The notes beneath the pieces were generated by a model, which saw only the letters and a program-made list of their open reading frames with translations, was not told where the DNA came from and did not search any database. 64,000 bases of DNA, from positions 119,409,194 through 119,473,193 of the forward strand of contig OV884056.1 of assembly GCA_930367215.1 (NCBI GenBank). The letters run 5' to 3'. Below are positions 54,437 to 64,000 of the stretch, piece after piece (the stretch's first letter is position 1; every line of letters begins with the position of its first letter). The position numbers and the translations under genes were made by a program. This DNA comes from Pollenia angustigena (taxonomy: Eukaryota; Arthropoda; Insecta; Diptera; Polleniidae).

Positions 54437-54900
54437 TTTGAAAGTAGAGCAATAACTGGCAAAAACTTTCGGAAATTTATTCTTGATTTTCTGAACTTCC
54501 GAAACACTGATGTTGTTGCAAATTCATTCGATTGGATAGCTCCAAATACCAAGTTGGTCCATTACGTCAGCACCCATAATATTAAAATGGTTGTGGCGTG
54601 TCACGAAAAGTGTTGCTGTTATTAGCTTTTCTTTGAACCTTACCGCTGCTTTACACTGACCAATTAGATCGAGAACATTACCTGATGCGTCTCTTGGTGT
54701 TTGTGATGGTGGAGTGAGGTTAGGTTCTTTATTTTTGACCACATAATTTTTGATATTATTGTGATGTCTGCGCCTGTGTCAAACTGCAAACGCTGTTTTA
54801 CGCCATTGATTACAACATTGATATGTTTTCTGTTTGCAGCGACGCTGTTAACGTCATGTAGAATCGTTTTGAACTTTTTGTTATTTTTTTTATATTTCTT
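54437..54900 (-). pseudogene. Aspartic protease region of the gypsy element
   Basis: LQFDTGADITIIS (about 54785) carries the D-T-G active site of retroviral-type proteases. A frameshift follows, then QTPRDASGNVLDLIGQC and FNIMGADVMDQLG (54742-54524), the second half of the protease fold. A stop after WSYPIE separates it from the RT frame. Confidence 0.75.
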
Positions 54901-55017
54901 GTCGTTTTGTTGTTAAGAGAAACTTGAACAATAACCCTCTTTGTGGCCGACCACTTCACATTGTTCACACAAGTACTTAGTGTATGTGCAATTTTTAACG
55001 AAGTGCATCGCGCCACA

Positions 55018-55856
55018 CTACCAACAAGGCCTTTTCGATTTTTCGCTTGTTCTTTGTTTTTCATTTGTATTGTATTTTTCTCTTAATTTGCCCTTGCGCT
55101 CTTTAGATTTTACAGCATGTACTTTTTGATCAACAACGGCGGCATCTCTCTTTAAATTTAACACCCTATGCACTTCGGTTACCATTTTGTCAATTGTGTA
55201 TGCTCCCTCTTTGTCTCCCTCTAAAAAGTTCAAAAGGCACGCTCTGCTGTCGGCGTCTTCTGCGCTTTGCAAGCCACGAAGAAACATTAGACACTTAAAA
55301 TGGTTTTCCTTTAGTTTGCTAAACTCAAAATTATCGCAATTGCGATTAACCATAGCACCATAAGTAACAAAGTCGACACCATCACTTTTAGTAAATTGTA
55401 AGCAATTCATACGTGCGCTAAACAGGGACTCTTTTCTTCCAAAGATAGTTTTTAATGTAGCAACTGTTTCCCCGAAATTCAGATCGCGAGGCACCTTAGG
55501 CAAAATGTAGTCGGCATACTTGCCGAAAACATCCGGTTCTAATTTTCGCAAAACTAACCTCATTTTTCAGCATCAGGCAATTTATCGGCATCTTCGCCAA
55601 AAAGATGTTCATAACGAGAGAACCAAGTCTCAAAAGTTTGGTTAGAATCAGCATTGTAGGCAAAATCCTTTATGTTTTTGGACAACATACCCATAACGGT
55701 ATCAGAACTTGTTGACGGAGCATCCAATGGCACTGAACCACTTCTAGACATTGCTACTAAATGTTCCATTAGCCTTTGCTGTTGCTCCATTTGAATTTGC
55801 TGCCACTGCAGCGTTTCATGTTGACTAGCAAGAATTTGAGTTAGCGTCTGATCCAT
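55018..55856 (-). pseudogene. Gag of the gypsy element, frameshifted
   Basis: The first frame (55856-55560) has a Q-rich coiled-coil start and FETWFSRYEHLFGEDADKL. A one-base shift at an A-run (about 55560) leads to the second frame (55563-55018) with RLVLRKLEPDVFGKYADYIL and a basic C-terminus. The zinc knuckle follows with a stop inside it (CW, stop, CGAMHFVKNC). Role: virus-like particle formation in LTR retrotransposons. Confidence 0.85.
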
Positions 55857-55916
55857 CGCAATTTTAACACAACAAAAAAATTTTTTAAAATATACACAAC
55901 CTCGTCGCCACTCTTA

Positions 55917-56097
55917 TGTTCCTTGCCCAGTTTATAATATTATAACTGCTTAAAATATTTGATGTTTATTATTTGAATACTACCAATCGAATGACACATG
56001 TCATCGAAACATAAACGGTTCACAGTTAGAAAATAAAGTATATATTTAATAATAGATGACTGTAAAGAGAATATGATAAATAAAATAAAACAATCAA
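55917..56097 (-). repeat. Right (5') LTR, partial
   Basis: TGTTCCTTGCCCAGTTTATA marks the inner end. 55985-56092 matches the left LTR. Beyond AATAAAATAAAAC (56092) the two LTRs diverge, so the outer end is lost or replaced. 56098-56220 is unassigned. Confidence 0.65.
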
Positions 56098-56220
56098 CCC
56101 AAATGGCGTGATCAAAATAAAAACATAACACAAACCTCGTTAAACAAATGAATTGTTCAACAAACGTTGTGTTTTGTGCAAAAAAAATATTTATTAATAT
56201 TGTTTTGTTTTAAAATGTTA

Positions 56221-57070
56221 CTACACAGAGGGAAAAATCCGGTACAAAAATACCAAAATTGACACCATCCGATGTCAAAAGTGAGCCAACTACGTTTGTG
56301 TTCAATTTGATAACGGATGGTGTCAATGTTTTTTAACCACCTCGTTGTCATTTTGTCACCATTTGTTCTCAATATGACATCAAATTGGTTATATATTATC
56401 ACCATAATGGTACCATACCGACAACATGGTGTTGTCATTTTTGACAACACACTGTTAATATATTGACAACATTCGGTTGACCTTTCGATAACACATTGTT
56501 CTGATTGTAGTATGTACTTAATAACCCATTCTGAACCCAAGTAATAAAATGGAATAATGTAAATTTATTAATTTATTTCACATTTTTTAAATAAAATACT
56601 TATAAAAAAATACATTAAAAATTCACACTTTTAATTTTAAATAATAATTAAAGTTTACAATAAAAATTAAAAAAAACAGGTACTTCATTGTTATATAGAT
56701 TTAGTATAAATCAAATTTATTCCTTGTCATCTACGCCATCATAATTATTTTCCAATTGGATATTTCCGCTGTTGCTTAGATTTTCATCAAGAAGAAAGTC
56801 ATAATCTAGGAACACAAGGCTTTCCTCACAATTTAAATTGTTTTGGGATAACTTGTATACGCTGTTAATAATGACAACAGGGCGATACCTATTTGACAAC
56901 AGTGTGTTATCAATTTGACAACAATAGTACGTTTTTTATCTAACAGCTCAATTTGACAACATTTTGTTGAAAATTTAACAACAAATGTTGTCGAAATATT
57001 GACAACAGTTTGTTATCAATTTATTACCGTTGGTTGACAGTTTTTTAACGTTTTTTTTCGCTCTGTGTAG
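56221..57070. mobile_element. 850-bp TIR element full of TTGACAAC motifs
   Basis: Ends CTACACAGAGGGAAAAA and (right, reverse complement) CTACACAGAGCGAAAAA. The interior contains some twenty TTGACAAC/GTTGTCAA-type words in both orientations, often in mirrored pairs. The 60-codon minus-strand frame at 56717-56899 shows no family resemblance. Target duplication not resolved. Confidence 0.7.
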
Positions 57071-57109
57071 CTGACCCGATAGACGTTGTCCTGTCCAAAT
57101 TAGGAGAAA

Positions 57110-57775
57110 TGTTTGCGTTAGGCGTAATACATTTTTCTTTCGATGAAAACGTAAAATGGATTAATACGAACATTTAAAAGAAAAATTAGTCAAATCGATG
57201 GAGCCGTTTTTTGATTTAAGGTAAATCGAAAAAAGTGGGCGGGGCAAAATTTTCTTTCCGTAAAAACCTAAGTTGGACCATGGCAATCATTTTAAAGAAA
57301 AATCGTCCAAATCGGTCAAGCCGTTCTCAAGTTATGCGCTTAATAGGAAAAGTGAGCGTAAAAGTAGGCGTGGTAAATTTTTCTTTCTATGAAAACTTAA
57401 AATGGATTAATACGAAAATTTGTCAAATCGATGGAGCCATTTTCTGATTTTAGGTTATTCGAAAAAAGTGGGCGGGGCAAAATTTTCTTTTCGTATAAAT
57501 CTAAGTTGGACAATGGCGATCACTTTAAAGAAAAATCGTCACAATTATATAGATGTCATTGGTGGTGCAATATGAAAATTGGATTTTGCCACGCCCCTCC
57601 GCCCGCGGAACGAAAATCAAAAATCAGACTTCACAGTGTCACCCATCTGAATATTCTGAAGATTCCCTGAAAATTTCATCAAAATCGGCCCAGCCGTTTT
57701 GAAGTCCATACGTTACATACATACATACACACATCCTGTTTTATATATATACATAGATAGATAGATTTACATACC
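57110..57775 (+). repeat. ~240-bp internal duplication with CATACATA tail
   Basis: TGGATTAATACGAA (57160, 57405) and GTGGGCGGGGCAAAATTTTC (57233, 57467) each recur after 234-246 bp. The 3' end reads TTTTGAAGTCCATACGTTAC followed by CATACATACATACACACAT, a tail form common on insect retroposons and non-autonomous elements. Family uncertain. Confidence 0.55.
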
Positions 57776-58137
57776 TAAATATTATTTACTGGTGTTGTGG
57801 TAAACTCAAAAGTTAATGTTTACAACAGTTTTGCAAATAAATACCAACTTAATAAATTTGTGTTCATAGTATTGCGACATAAAAGATGATGCAAAGAGAA
57901 ATGCAAAAAGGGCAGCTTTCATAGAAAGAGAAAAAAACGCGAAATATTCCGTCTCGTGACATATCTTTTTAGTAATCTGTGATGCACGATGAATAAAAGA
58001 AACTTAAAAAAACAATTCTCTAATGTACAAATGTAAGAAAAAAATTCCACTTATTATCTTATATGTTTTGTAGAAAAAAAAACAATGCAAATACTTTTAT
58101 ACAAGAACGAATAAAGCATTTTTTTTTAATACGAGTA
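57776..58137. other. AT-rich DNA, no recognised feature
   Basis: No frame, TIR or repeat partner found. Confidence 0.45.
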
Positions 58138-58177
58138 ACCTCCGTTTCCACATGCAAGTGCAAGTTCGAAAAACTTA

Positions 58178-58473
58178 GAGGGAGTTTACACGGAGTCTTT
58201 TCAGACATGTCTGTTTTTGACATTCTCTTTTGAACATGCTTCCAAAAACCTATTGCCTTTTCACGATGTCTTTCCAAACATGTCTGTTTTCATGTATAAT
58301 AGTCTAATATACATATACATACAAATTGAAAACATGAAAATTCTTATAAACAAACATGAAAACTCATTTCATGTTTGTTTGGCAATCCCTTTTTCTTCTC
58401 TACCCCGATCGCCTACAAACGAAACAAACGTGTTTGTTAGACATGTCTGAATAGACACCGTGTAAACTCCCTC
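58178..58473. mobile_element. 296-bp MITE with TTA target duplication
   Basis: GAGGGAGTTTACACGGAGTC and (right, reverse complement) GAGGGAGTTTACACGGTGTC; CAGACATGTCT follows in both arms. TTA at 58175-58177 and 58474-58476. Tourist-type. Confidence 0.9.
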
Positions 58474-58511
58474 TTAATACAATCACACTTTTTCACTTGT
58501 ACTTACTCCCC

Positions 58512-58682
58512 GTCTACAACTGACATGGTTTGCTGTTATAACATGATGTTATAAAAGCGTTGTTAAAACATTTGCATTAACAACCGTGTTATAACATGAG
58601 AAAACATCTAACATGATGAGTCTATACTTAACGCTAACATCATATTAGTGTTAATGTTAAGCATTTCATGTCAGTTGTAGAC
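58512..58682. mobile_element. 171-bp MITE with 16-bp perfect TIRs
   Basis: GTCTACAACTGACATG is mirrored exactly by CATGTCAGTTGTAGAC. The interior repeats GTTATAACATGATG words. Target duplication not identified. Confidence 0.75.
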
Positions 58683-58705
58683 TGTATGTTACATTTGGAA
58701 ACGGG

Positions 58706-59142
58706 GGGTAAGACATCACAAATTGCTCATGTGGATGCAGGGTTAATAATGCCACCTAGTGTTCAATTTGCCTTGGGATCAGTGCTGCCACGACCAAAAA
58801 AAAATTTGTAGCCAAAATGTAAAATTAAAGAAACCAAAATATTTTTGTATGAAAATTACTTTTTTATTTGCACTTCAGTTAAAAAATATTTTATATAAGT
58901 ATAGATATAGATGCCAAAACCTCTGGATCGAGTTTTATAAAATTTGGACAGTATATTACCGATTGTCTCGAAGGTATTTCGAATTTCGTCTATTTGCAAA
59001 ATTGTATGAGTTAGAGCTTTCAAACTTTTGAAGAATAAACAGCTATAAATCTATGAACATTACCAGGTTTTATATTGCCTCTTTATAAGTAGAGAAAAAT
59101 ATACATCAGAAGTGATTACTATTTACAGTACATATATGTATG
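58706..59142. other. Unassigned, with a weak hAT-like terminus
   Basis: TCAGTGCTGCCACGACC at 58778 resembles a hAT end, but no partner is seen. The 90-codon frame at 58759-59031 is unsupported. Confidence 0.35.
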
Positions 59143-59149
59143 TATGTAG

Positions 59150-59647
59150 CCAAGGTCTATCCAATAGTTCTGCTTAGGAAGCCAGATGTTTATTTGGTTT
59201 ATTCCTCAACGATATCAAAAGTTGTTTACATTTTCCTTATACGTGTATATTTTTGTTTACTTTTTTGGTTTTTTGCCACACATACATGCACACAAAACAC
59301 ATTTTTCCTTTTGTTTTGCCCAAGGCGAATTAACTCCAGGTAAGCTCAACTCGTCAGCCGTTCATCAGCTGTATCCACGGCGAATTAAAAAAATGGTAAA
59401 ACGTCAAAATTTGTTTCTATACTGAAATTTGAGAAGTCAGAAAATTGCAAAAACAAAATACATGGAGTTAATTCGCCTTGTTTTGTAGTTGTTGAGTTTC
59501 ACTTACCTGTTATAAATTCGCCTTGGTTTTGCCTATGTGGTAGTAAGATTTTGACAACGGCGAGGAATTTTACACAAACAAAATGCCTGTTGTTTTTTGT
59601 ATTGTTGTATTGTTGTAGTAGTAAGCAGACCTATTGGATAGGCCTTG
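59150..59647. mobile_element. MITE with CAAGGTCTATCCAATAG ends, copy 1 (with insertion)
   Basis: TIRs CCAAGGTCTATCCAATAG and (reverse complement of right) CAAGGCCTATCCAATAGGTC. TATGTAG flanks both ends (59143-59149, 59648-59654). A 207-bp element is inserted inside. Its sister is at 59765. Confidence 0.85.
59320..59526. mobile_element. 207-bp MITE nested in the previous element
   Basis: CCAAGGCGAATTAACTCCAG and (right, reverse complement) CCAAGGCGAATTTATAACAG. TTTTGC lies on both sides (59314-59319, 59527-59532). The sister element at about 59925 gives the empty site (TTTTGTTTTCCCTATGTAG). A second GAGTTAATTCGCCTTG lies inside near 59464. Confidence 0.85.
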
Positions 59648-59764
59648 TATGTAGATTATATCATGGTGGAATAATAATAATTATTCCACCATGGATTATA
59701 TGACTCAATTGATACTCGGTTACAAAAATTATAAAGTGAATGAAAAAAGTATAAATGCTGAATG

Positions 59765-60045
59765 CAAGGTCTATCCAATAGGTCTGCGCAAGAAGTCAGA
59801 TGTTTACTTGGTTTATTCCTCAACGATGTCAAAAGTTGTTTACATTTTCCTTATACATGTGTACTTTTGTTTACGTTTTCATTTTTTGCCACACATACAT
59901 GCACACAAATCACATTTTTCCTTTTGTTTTCCCTATGTAGTAGTAAGATTTTGACAACGGCGGGGAATTTTACACAAACAAAATGCCTGCTGTTTTTTGC
60001 ATTGTTGTATTGTTGTAGAAGTAAGCACCCTTTGGATAGGCCTTG
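59765..60045. mobile_element. 281-bp MITE, copy 2, perfect 8-bp target duplication
   Basis: Ends CAAGGTCTATCCAATAGGTC and (reverse complement) CAAGGCCTATCCAAAGGGTG. GCTGAATG at 59757-59764 and 60046-60053. An 8-bp duplication points to hAT- or P-type mobilisation. The 126-codon plus-strand frame across it (59762-60142) shares no domain with known proteins. Confidence 0.92.
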
Positions 60046-60667
60046 GCTGAATGCATACACAATTACATATGTCCAAAAAAGCGGAGCGGGTACACGATCA
60101 AGTTTTGTACACATGTTGTTTGTCAAAACGCACAAAAATTAAAAGCTGTTATCAAAGCTGCACGCAATTTTAAAGCAATTTAAGAAAATAACTTTTAACC
60201 CCGGGTCTCCACGTAGCAATATTTATTGCGGCAAACGTCAAATTTGATTGCTCCATTAAATTTGCGACGTATAGACCGCAAATTGCCATGAGTGGCAATC
60301 CATTGCGCAATGATTGCTCTTCTTATTGCTTGAGCAATTATTGCTTAGCAATCTGCTGTCAAATCAGTTGTAATTTATCTGACATTTCATTTCTCTGTAC
60401 GGTTGTTTATTTATTAGTGTGTTTATTTATTAAAAAGCAATCAAGAAAAAGCCGCCAAGTGAAACAATACTTCAACAAAATACAGAAAAAGTTTTTATAT
60501 ATTATATTTTTAAATAAACGTCAATATCAACAAAAGCAAACGCAAATAAACAAAAAAGTAATACTGCGACAATTACAATTAATTATTTTATTAATTTAAA
60601 AAAAAAAAAAAAATTTAACAACCACTTCAAAAGACAACATAAAACATTCGGGCTTAAATCTAGTTTA

Positions 60668-61701
60668 CCGACACAGCACCAAATAAAAAAAAAATGTACC
60701 TAGGGTCATAGAAAATTGAAAAATAAGAAGAAAAAATTTAATAAAAAAGTTGGCGGAAACGCTTAGTTTTCGAGTTACGGACGTTTTTAGCTTTCATATA
60801 AATATGTGATTTGGCTGAAGTGCAGCTTTAAGGGCTACGAAAAAAAGAAAAAAACCAAATTAAAATTTAAGGGGGCTTAGGCCAGTCGGGCCTCCTGGAA
60901 CAAAAAAACTGCCCCTCCCACTTAGTGATATTTATGGGTACTCAAATTAAAGGTAATTTACTCACGATTGCAAATATGTATTTTGTTTTTGTATTCGCAT
61001 AATATTTTCCTCTTTAGGTTTATTTAAGTAATTTTTAGGTGCAGAAAAGTTAGGCCGGCTATGTAGAGAAACTTTTGTTGGCGAAGCCGGTATTTGTTAT
61101 ACCATAGAGAAGAAAATCCTTGCGCCCGGCCAAAGGCCGGTTATGCAGAGAAGCTTTAGCTTGCGAAGCCAGTATTTGTTATACCATAGAGGAGAAAATC
61201 CTTGCGCCCGGCCGAAGGCCGGCTATGCTTAGAAGCTTTAGTCAGCGAAGCCGGTGTTTGTTATACAATAGAGGAGAAAATCCTTGCGCCTGGCCGAAGG
61301 CCGGCTATGCAGGGGTGTCTTCGTTTGCGACGCACATGTTTATAATTTGATTACGTTTGTATTACACTTTTATTTAAGTAAACAACGTACTTACCTGGTG
61401 CACTTCTGTAATATTTTGATGTAAAATGTAAAAAAAAATTGTAATGTGAGGTAAAGAGATAAAAATTTTCAAATAAATTTTGTATATCTAAAAAGATATG
61501 GTCAAAAGCTTTGAAATGAATCCAATATTGGCCATATAACGATAAAAATGTATTGGAAAATCGGACCTTTATATAAAAACTTAAAATGTCCATAACTTGA
61601 AAACTAAGCGTTTCCGCCGACTTTTTTATCTAATTTTTTCTTCTTATTTTTCAATTTTCTATCACCCTAGGTACATTTTTTTTTATTTGGTGCTGTGTCG
61701 G
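60668..61701. mobile_element. 1034-bp element with ~130-bp TIRs
   Basis: CCGACACAGCACCAAATAAA and its mirrored right end begin arms that run through TGTACCTAGGGTNATAGAAA and GGCGGAAACGCTTAGTTTTC. It interrupts copy B; copy A shows that about 15 bp of target are missing. It carries a copy of the hairpin tandem-repeat element. Confidence 0.8.
60813..61330 (-). mobile_element. Relative of the 28449-29502 element, with hairpin tandem repeats
   Basis: Left end TTGGCTGAAGTGCAGCTTTA..GGGCTACGAAAAAA and GGTACTCAAATTAAAGGTAA match the 28.4-kb element. From about 61050 the ~82-bp unit (GGAGAAAATCCTTGCGCC, GGCCGAAGGCCGGCTATGC) recurs three to four times, inverted relative to 28.9 kb. A 76-codon frame here is a by-product of the repeats. 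No right TIR found. Confidence 0.7.
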
Positions 61702-61810
61702 CCACAAAACTTTATACAACTGCTCGCGGTGAAAATTGCAAATTTATGGCAAAGCAATTTCAAATGTTTTCCAGCAATATAATTAGCAATTATTGCTACA
61801 TTGTTCTGCC

Positions 61811-64000
61811 GCATTTCGAAATCTACCTAAAATGCTTTAAAAATCAACAAAAATATTTTTTTTATCAAAAAAAAAGTTGACAACGAGTTAGTTGGGATTG
61901 TTATCTTTAAAACGAGGTACGGTTCATCATTCCCGGTTTTCTGGTTGGTCCACAGTGGTAAAAAGATCCCCTAAACATCATATTAGCAAAAAGTGCATTT
62001 CAAAATCTACCTAAAATGCTTTAAAAAATCAACAAAAATATTTTTTTATCAAAAAAAAGTTGACAACGAGTTAGTTGGGATTGTTATCTGTAAAATGAGG
62101 TACGGTCCATCATTCCCGGTTTTCTGGTTGGTCCACAGTGGTAAAAAGATCCCCTAAACATCATATTAGCAAAAAGTGCAATTGAAAATCTACCTAAAAT
62201 GCTTTAAAAAATCAACAAAAATATCTTTTTTATCAAAAAAAGTTGACAACGAGTTAGTTGGGATAGTTATCTTTAAAATGAGGTACGGTCCATCATTCGC
62301 GGTTTTCTGGTTGGTCCACAGTAGTAAAAAGATCCCTTAAACATCATATTAGCAAAAAGTGCATTTGAAAATCTACCTAAAATGCTTTAAAAAAGCAACA
62401 AAAACATTTTTTTATCAAAAAAAAGTCGATAACGAGTTATTTGGGATTGTTATCTTTAAAATCAGGTACGGTTCATCATTCCCGGTTTTCTGGTTGGTCC
62501 ACAGTGGTAAAAAGATTCCCTAAACATCATATTAGCAAAAAGTGCATTTCAAAATCTATCTAAAATGCTTTAAAAAATAAACAAAAATATTTTTTTTATC
62601 AAAACAAAGTTGACAACGAGTTAGTTGGGACTGTTATCTTTAAAATGAGGTACGGTCCATCATTCCCGATTTTCTGGTTGGTCCACAGTGGTAAAAAGAT
62701 CCCCTAAACATCATATTAGCAAAAAGTGCATTTGAAAATCTACCTAAAAAGCTTTAAAAAATCAACAAAAATAATTTTTTTATCAAAACAAAGTTGACAA
62801 CGAGTTAGTTGGGATTGTTATCTTTAAAATGAGGTACGGTCCATCATTCCCGGTTTTCTGGTTGGTCCACAGTGGTAAAAAGATCCCCTAAACATCATAT
62901 TAGCAAAAAGTGCATTTCAAAATCTACCTAAAATACTTTAAAAAATCAACAAAAAAATTTTTTTATATCTAAACAAAGTTGACAACGAGTTAGTTGGGTT
63001 TGTTATCTTTAAAATGAGGTACGGTCCATCATTCCCGGTTTTCTGGTTGGTCCACAGTGGTAAAAAGATCCCCTAAACATCATATTGAGCAATTCCATAT
63101 GAAAACGATCACCTTTTGGACGACCCCTCTCCGATTTTAAAATAAATAGTCTCAATCGATTGCCCAGCAAAAAATAATGTACCTACATATTTTTTTTTTT
63201 TTTTTATAGTGACTGGTTTAGTGGTGGGTACACCACTGTCACGTGACAAAATTGAAGAATTCTTCATCAGGGACCTCATTGAAAGTTGTTTTAAAAAAAA
63301 ACTACTAAAAAAAAAAACTTCAAAATCTACCTAAAATGCTTTAAAAAATCAACAAAAATATTTTTTTATCAAAAAAAAGTTGACAACGAGTTAGTTGGGA
63401 TTGTTATCTGTAAAATGAGGTACGGTCCATCATTCCCGGTTTTCTGGTTGGTCCACAGTGGTAAAAAGATCCCCTAAACATCATATTAGCAAAAAGTGCA
63501 TTTGAAAATCTACCTAAAATGCTTTAAAAAATCAACAAAAATATCTTTTTTATCAAAAAAAGTTGACAACGAGTTAGTTGGGATAGTTATCTTTAAAATG
63601 AGGTACGGTCCATCATTCCCGGTTTTCTGGTTGGTCCACAGTAGTAAAAAGATCCCTTAAACATCATATTAGCAAAAAGTGCATTTGAAAATCTATCTAA
63701 AATGCTTTAAAAAAGCAACAAAAACATTTTTTTTATCAAAAAAAATTCGACAACGAGTTATTTGGGATTGTTATCTTTAAAATGAGGTACGGTCCATCAT
63801 TCCCGGTTTTCTGGTTGGTCCACAGTAGTAAAAAGATCCCTTAAACATCATATTAGCAAAAAGTGCATTTCAAAATCTACCTAAAATGCTTTAAAAAATC
63901 AACAAAAATATTTTTTTTTATCAAAACAAAGTTGACAACGAGTTAGTTGGGATTGTTATCTTTAAAATGAGGTACGGTCCATCATTCCCGGTTTGTTTGC
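61811..64000. repeat. 183-184 bp satellite array, running off the window
   Basis: GCATTT(C/G)AAAATCTACCTA-type starts occur at 61811, 61995, 62178, 62361, 62544, 62728, 62912, 63498, 63681 and 63865. Each unit contains GTTGACAACGAGTTAGTTGG and TTCTGGTTGGTCCACAGTGG. No ORF, hammerhead core or TIR found in the unit. It truncates copy B of the ATTGC-rich repeat. Variants are shared at an offset of about 1320 bp, suggesting a higher-order repeat. Confidence 0.95.
63087..63318. repeat. Non-satellite interruption within the array
   Basis: About 232 bp beginning GAGCAATTCCATATGAAAAC, with a T-run, GTGGGTACACCACTGTCACG and an A-run before the array restarts. GAATTCTTCATCAGGGACC contains a reverse CTGATGA but no ribozyme. 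It may be part of the higher-order unit. Confidence 0.75.

Larger units (their letters stand above)
51140..55916 (-). mobile_element. Ty3/gypsy (mag-like) retrotransposon body, decayed
   Basis: On the minus strand the order is gag, zinc knuckle, protease, RT, RNase H, integrase, as in Ty3/gypsy elements. The gag opening (MDQTLTQILASQHETL) and overall layout resemble the K02A2.6-like (mag) group. A possible primer-binding site, TGGCGACGAGG (complement of 55901-55911), lies beside the right LTR. Frameshifts, stops, a deletion before integrase and a ~0.9-kb insertion make it inactive. Confidence 0.85.
58138..58705. mobile_element. Outer PIF-like MITE carrying two nested elements
   Basis: Left CCTCCGTTTCCACATGCAAG and right (reverse complement) CCCCCGTTTCCAAATG form worn TIRs. 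GCAAGTGCAAGTTCGAAAAAC matches the end of the 45716 MITE in reverse complement. Two further elements (58178-58473 and 58512-58682) lie inside. Confidence 0.55.
60198..61810. mobile_element. ATTGC/GCAAT-rich repeat, copy B, interrupted
   Basis: Matches copy A (37814-38664) from AACCCCGGGTCTCCACGTAG through TTCTCTGTACGGTTG and, after the insertion at 60668-61701, from CACAAAACTTTATACAACTG to TTATTGCTNCATTGTTCTG. It lacks the 140-bp MITE of copy A. Its right end is cut off by the satellite. Confidence 0.75.

Noticed and set aside
59355..59380. Reverse-strand CTGATGA near 59366
   Set aside because: Downstream sequence lacks GAAA and a closing stem II; chance match.
59762..60142. 126-codon plus-strand frame
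   Set aside because: Spans a MITE and its flank and is matched by a 94-codon antisense frame; no family resemblance.
61120..61350. 76-codon plus-strand frame
   Set aside because: Created by the ~82-bp hairpin tandem repeat; no independent support.
63255..63290. Reverse-strand CTGATGA in the satellite interruption
   Set aside because: No GAAA at the right distance and no stem I or III; not a hammerhead.

Overview
The window is AT-rich eukaryotic DNA made almost entirely of interspersed and tandem repeats. I find no confident intact host gene. The source is most likely a higher fly (Diptera). The evidence is several mini-me/DINE-1-type elements (TTTATACCC start, TATATATTCTGGGTCC core, GTCC/GTCT microsatellite, TTCGGCacaGCCGAA hairpin near the 3' end), a hobo/Hermes-like hAT fragment, a Jockey-type ORF1, and many MITEs with 3-bp or 8-bp target duplications. 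Bacterial-style operons, ribosome binding sites and CRISPR are absent.

Layout: 0-5 kb, divergent repeats and a long-TIR element. 5-8.8 kb, a decayed PIF/Harbinger element with a frameshifted HARBI1-like transposase, a foldback insertion with a TTA target duplication, and a 142-bp MITE family in which one copy sits inside another. 9-13.4 kb, tandemly duplicated AT-rich DNA. 13.8-17.7 kb, a Jockey-type gag fragment and a 5'-truncated LINE bounded by a long target duplication. 19.0-20.5 kb, three 487-bp tandem units, each carrying a hammerhead self-cleaving ribozyme. 21.1-23.7 kb, an hAT element with a perfect 8-bp target duplication that carries a tRNA-derived SINE. 24-31 kb, MITEs, a Harbinger deletion derivative with a zeste/Myb-like ORF, and a long-TIR element with GC-rich hairpin tandem repeats. 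32.5-36.4 kb, hAT remnants forming a large inverted repeat. 37.8-46.9 kb, nested MITEs and mini-me elements. 47.3-50.6 kb, a structurally complete PIF/Harbinger element with both genes; its transposase carries one in-frame stop. 51-56 kb, a decayed Ty3/gypsy (mag-like) retrotransposon on the minus strand, with an insertion in its integrase. 56-61.8 kb, more MITEs, several nested. 61.8 kb to the end, a 183-bp satellite with signs of a higher-order repeat.

The most unusual item is the hammerhead array at 18999-20491. It has conserved catalytic core, stems I, II and III, near-identical units and a flanking 9-bp duplication. It looks like a retrozyme or a Penelope-like-element terminal repeat array and could yield 487-nt circular RNA. 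The second is the Harbinger element at 47336-50610: perfect TAA duplication, matching 30-bp TIRs, a four-exon Myb/MADF-like partner gene and a three-exon DDE transposase in convergent orientation. All calls come from reading the sequence and from family knowledge; no database search was run.
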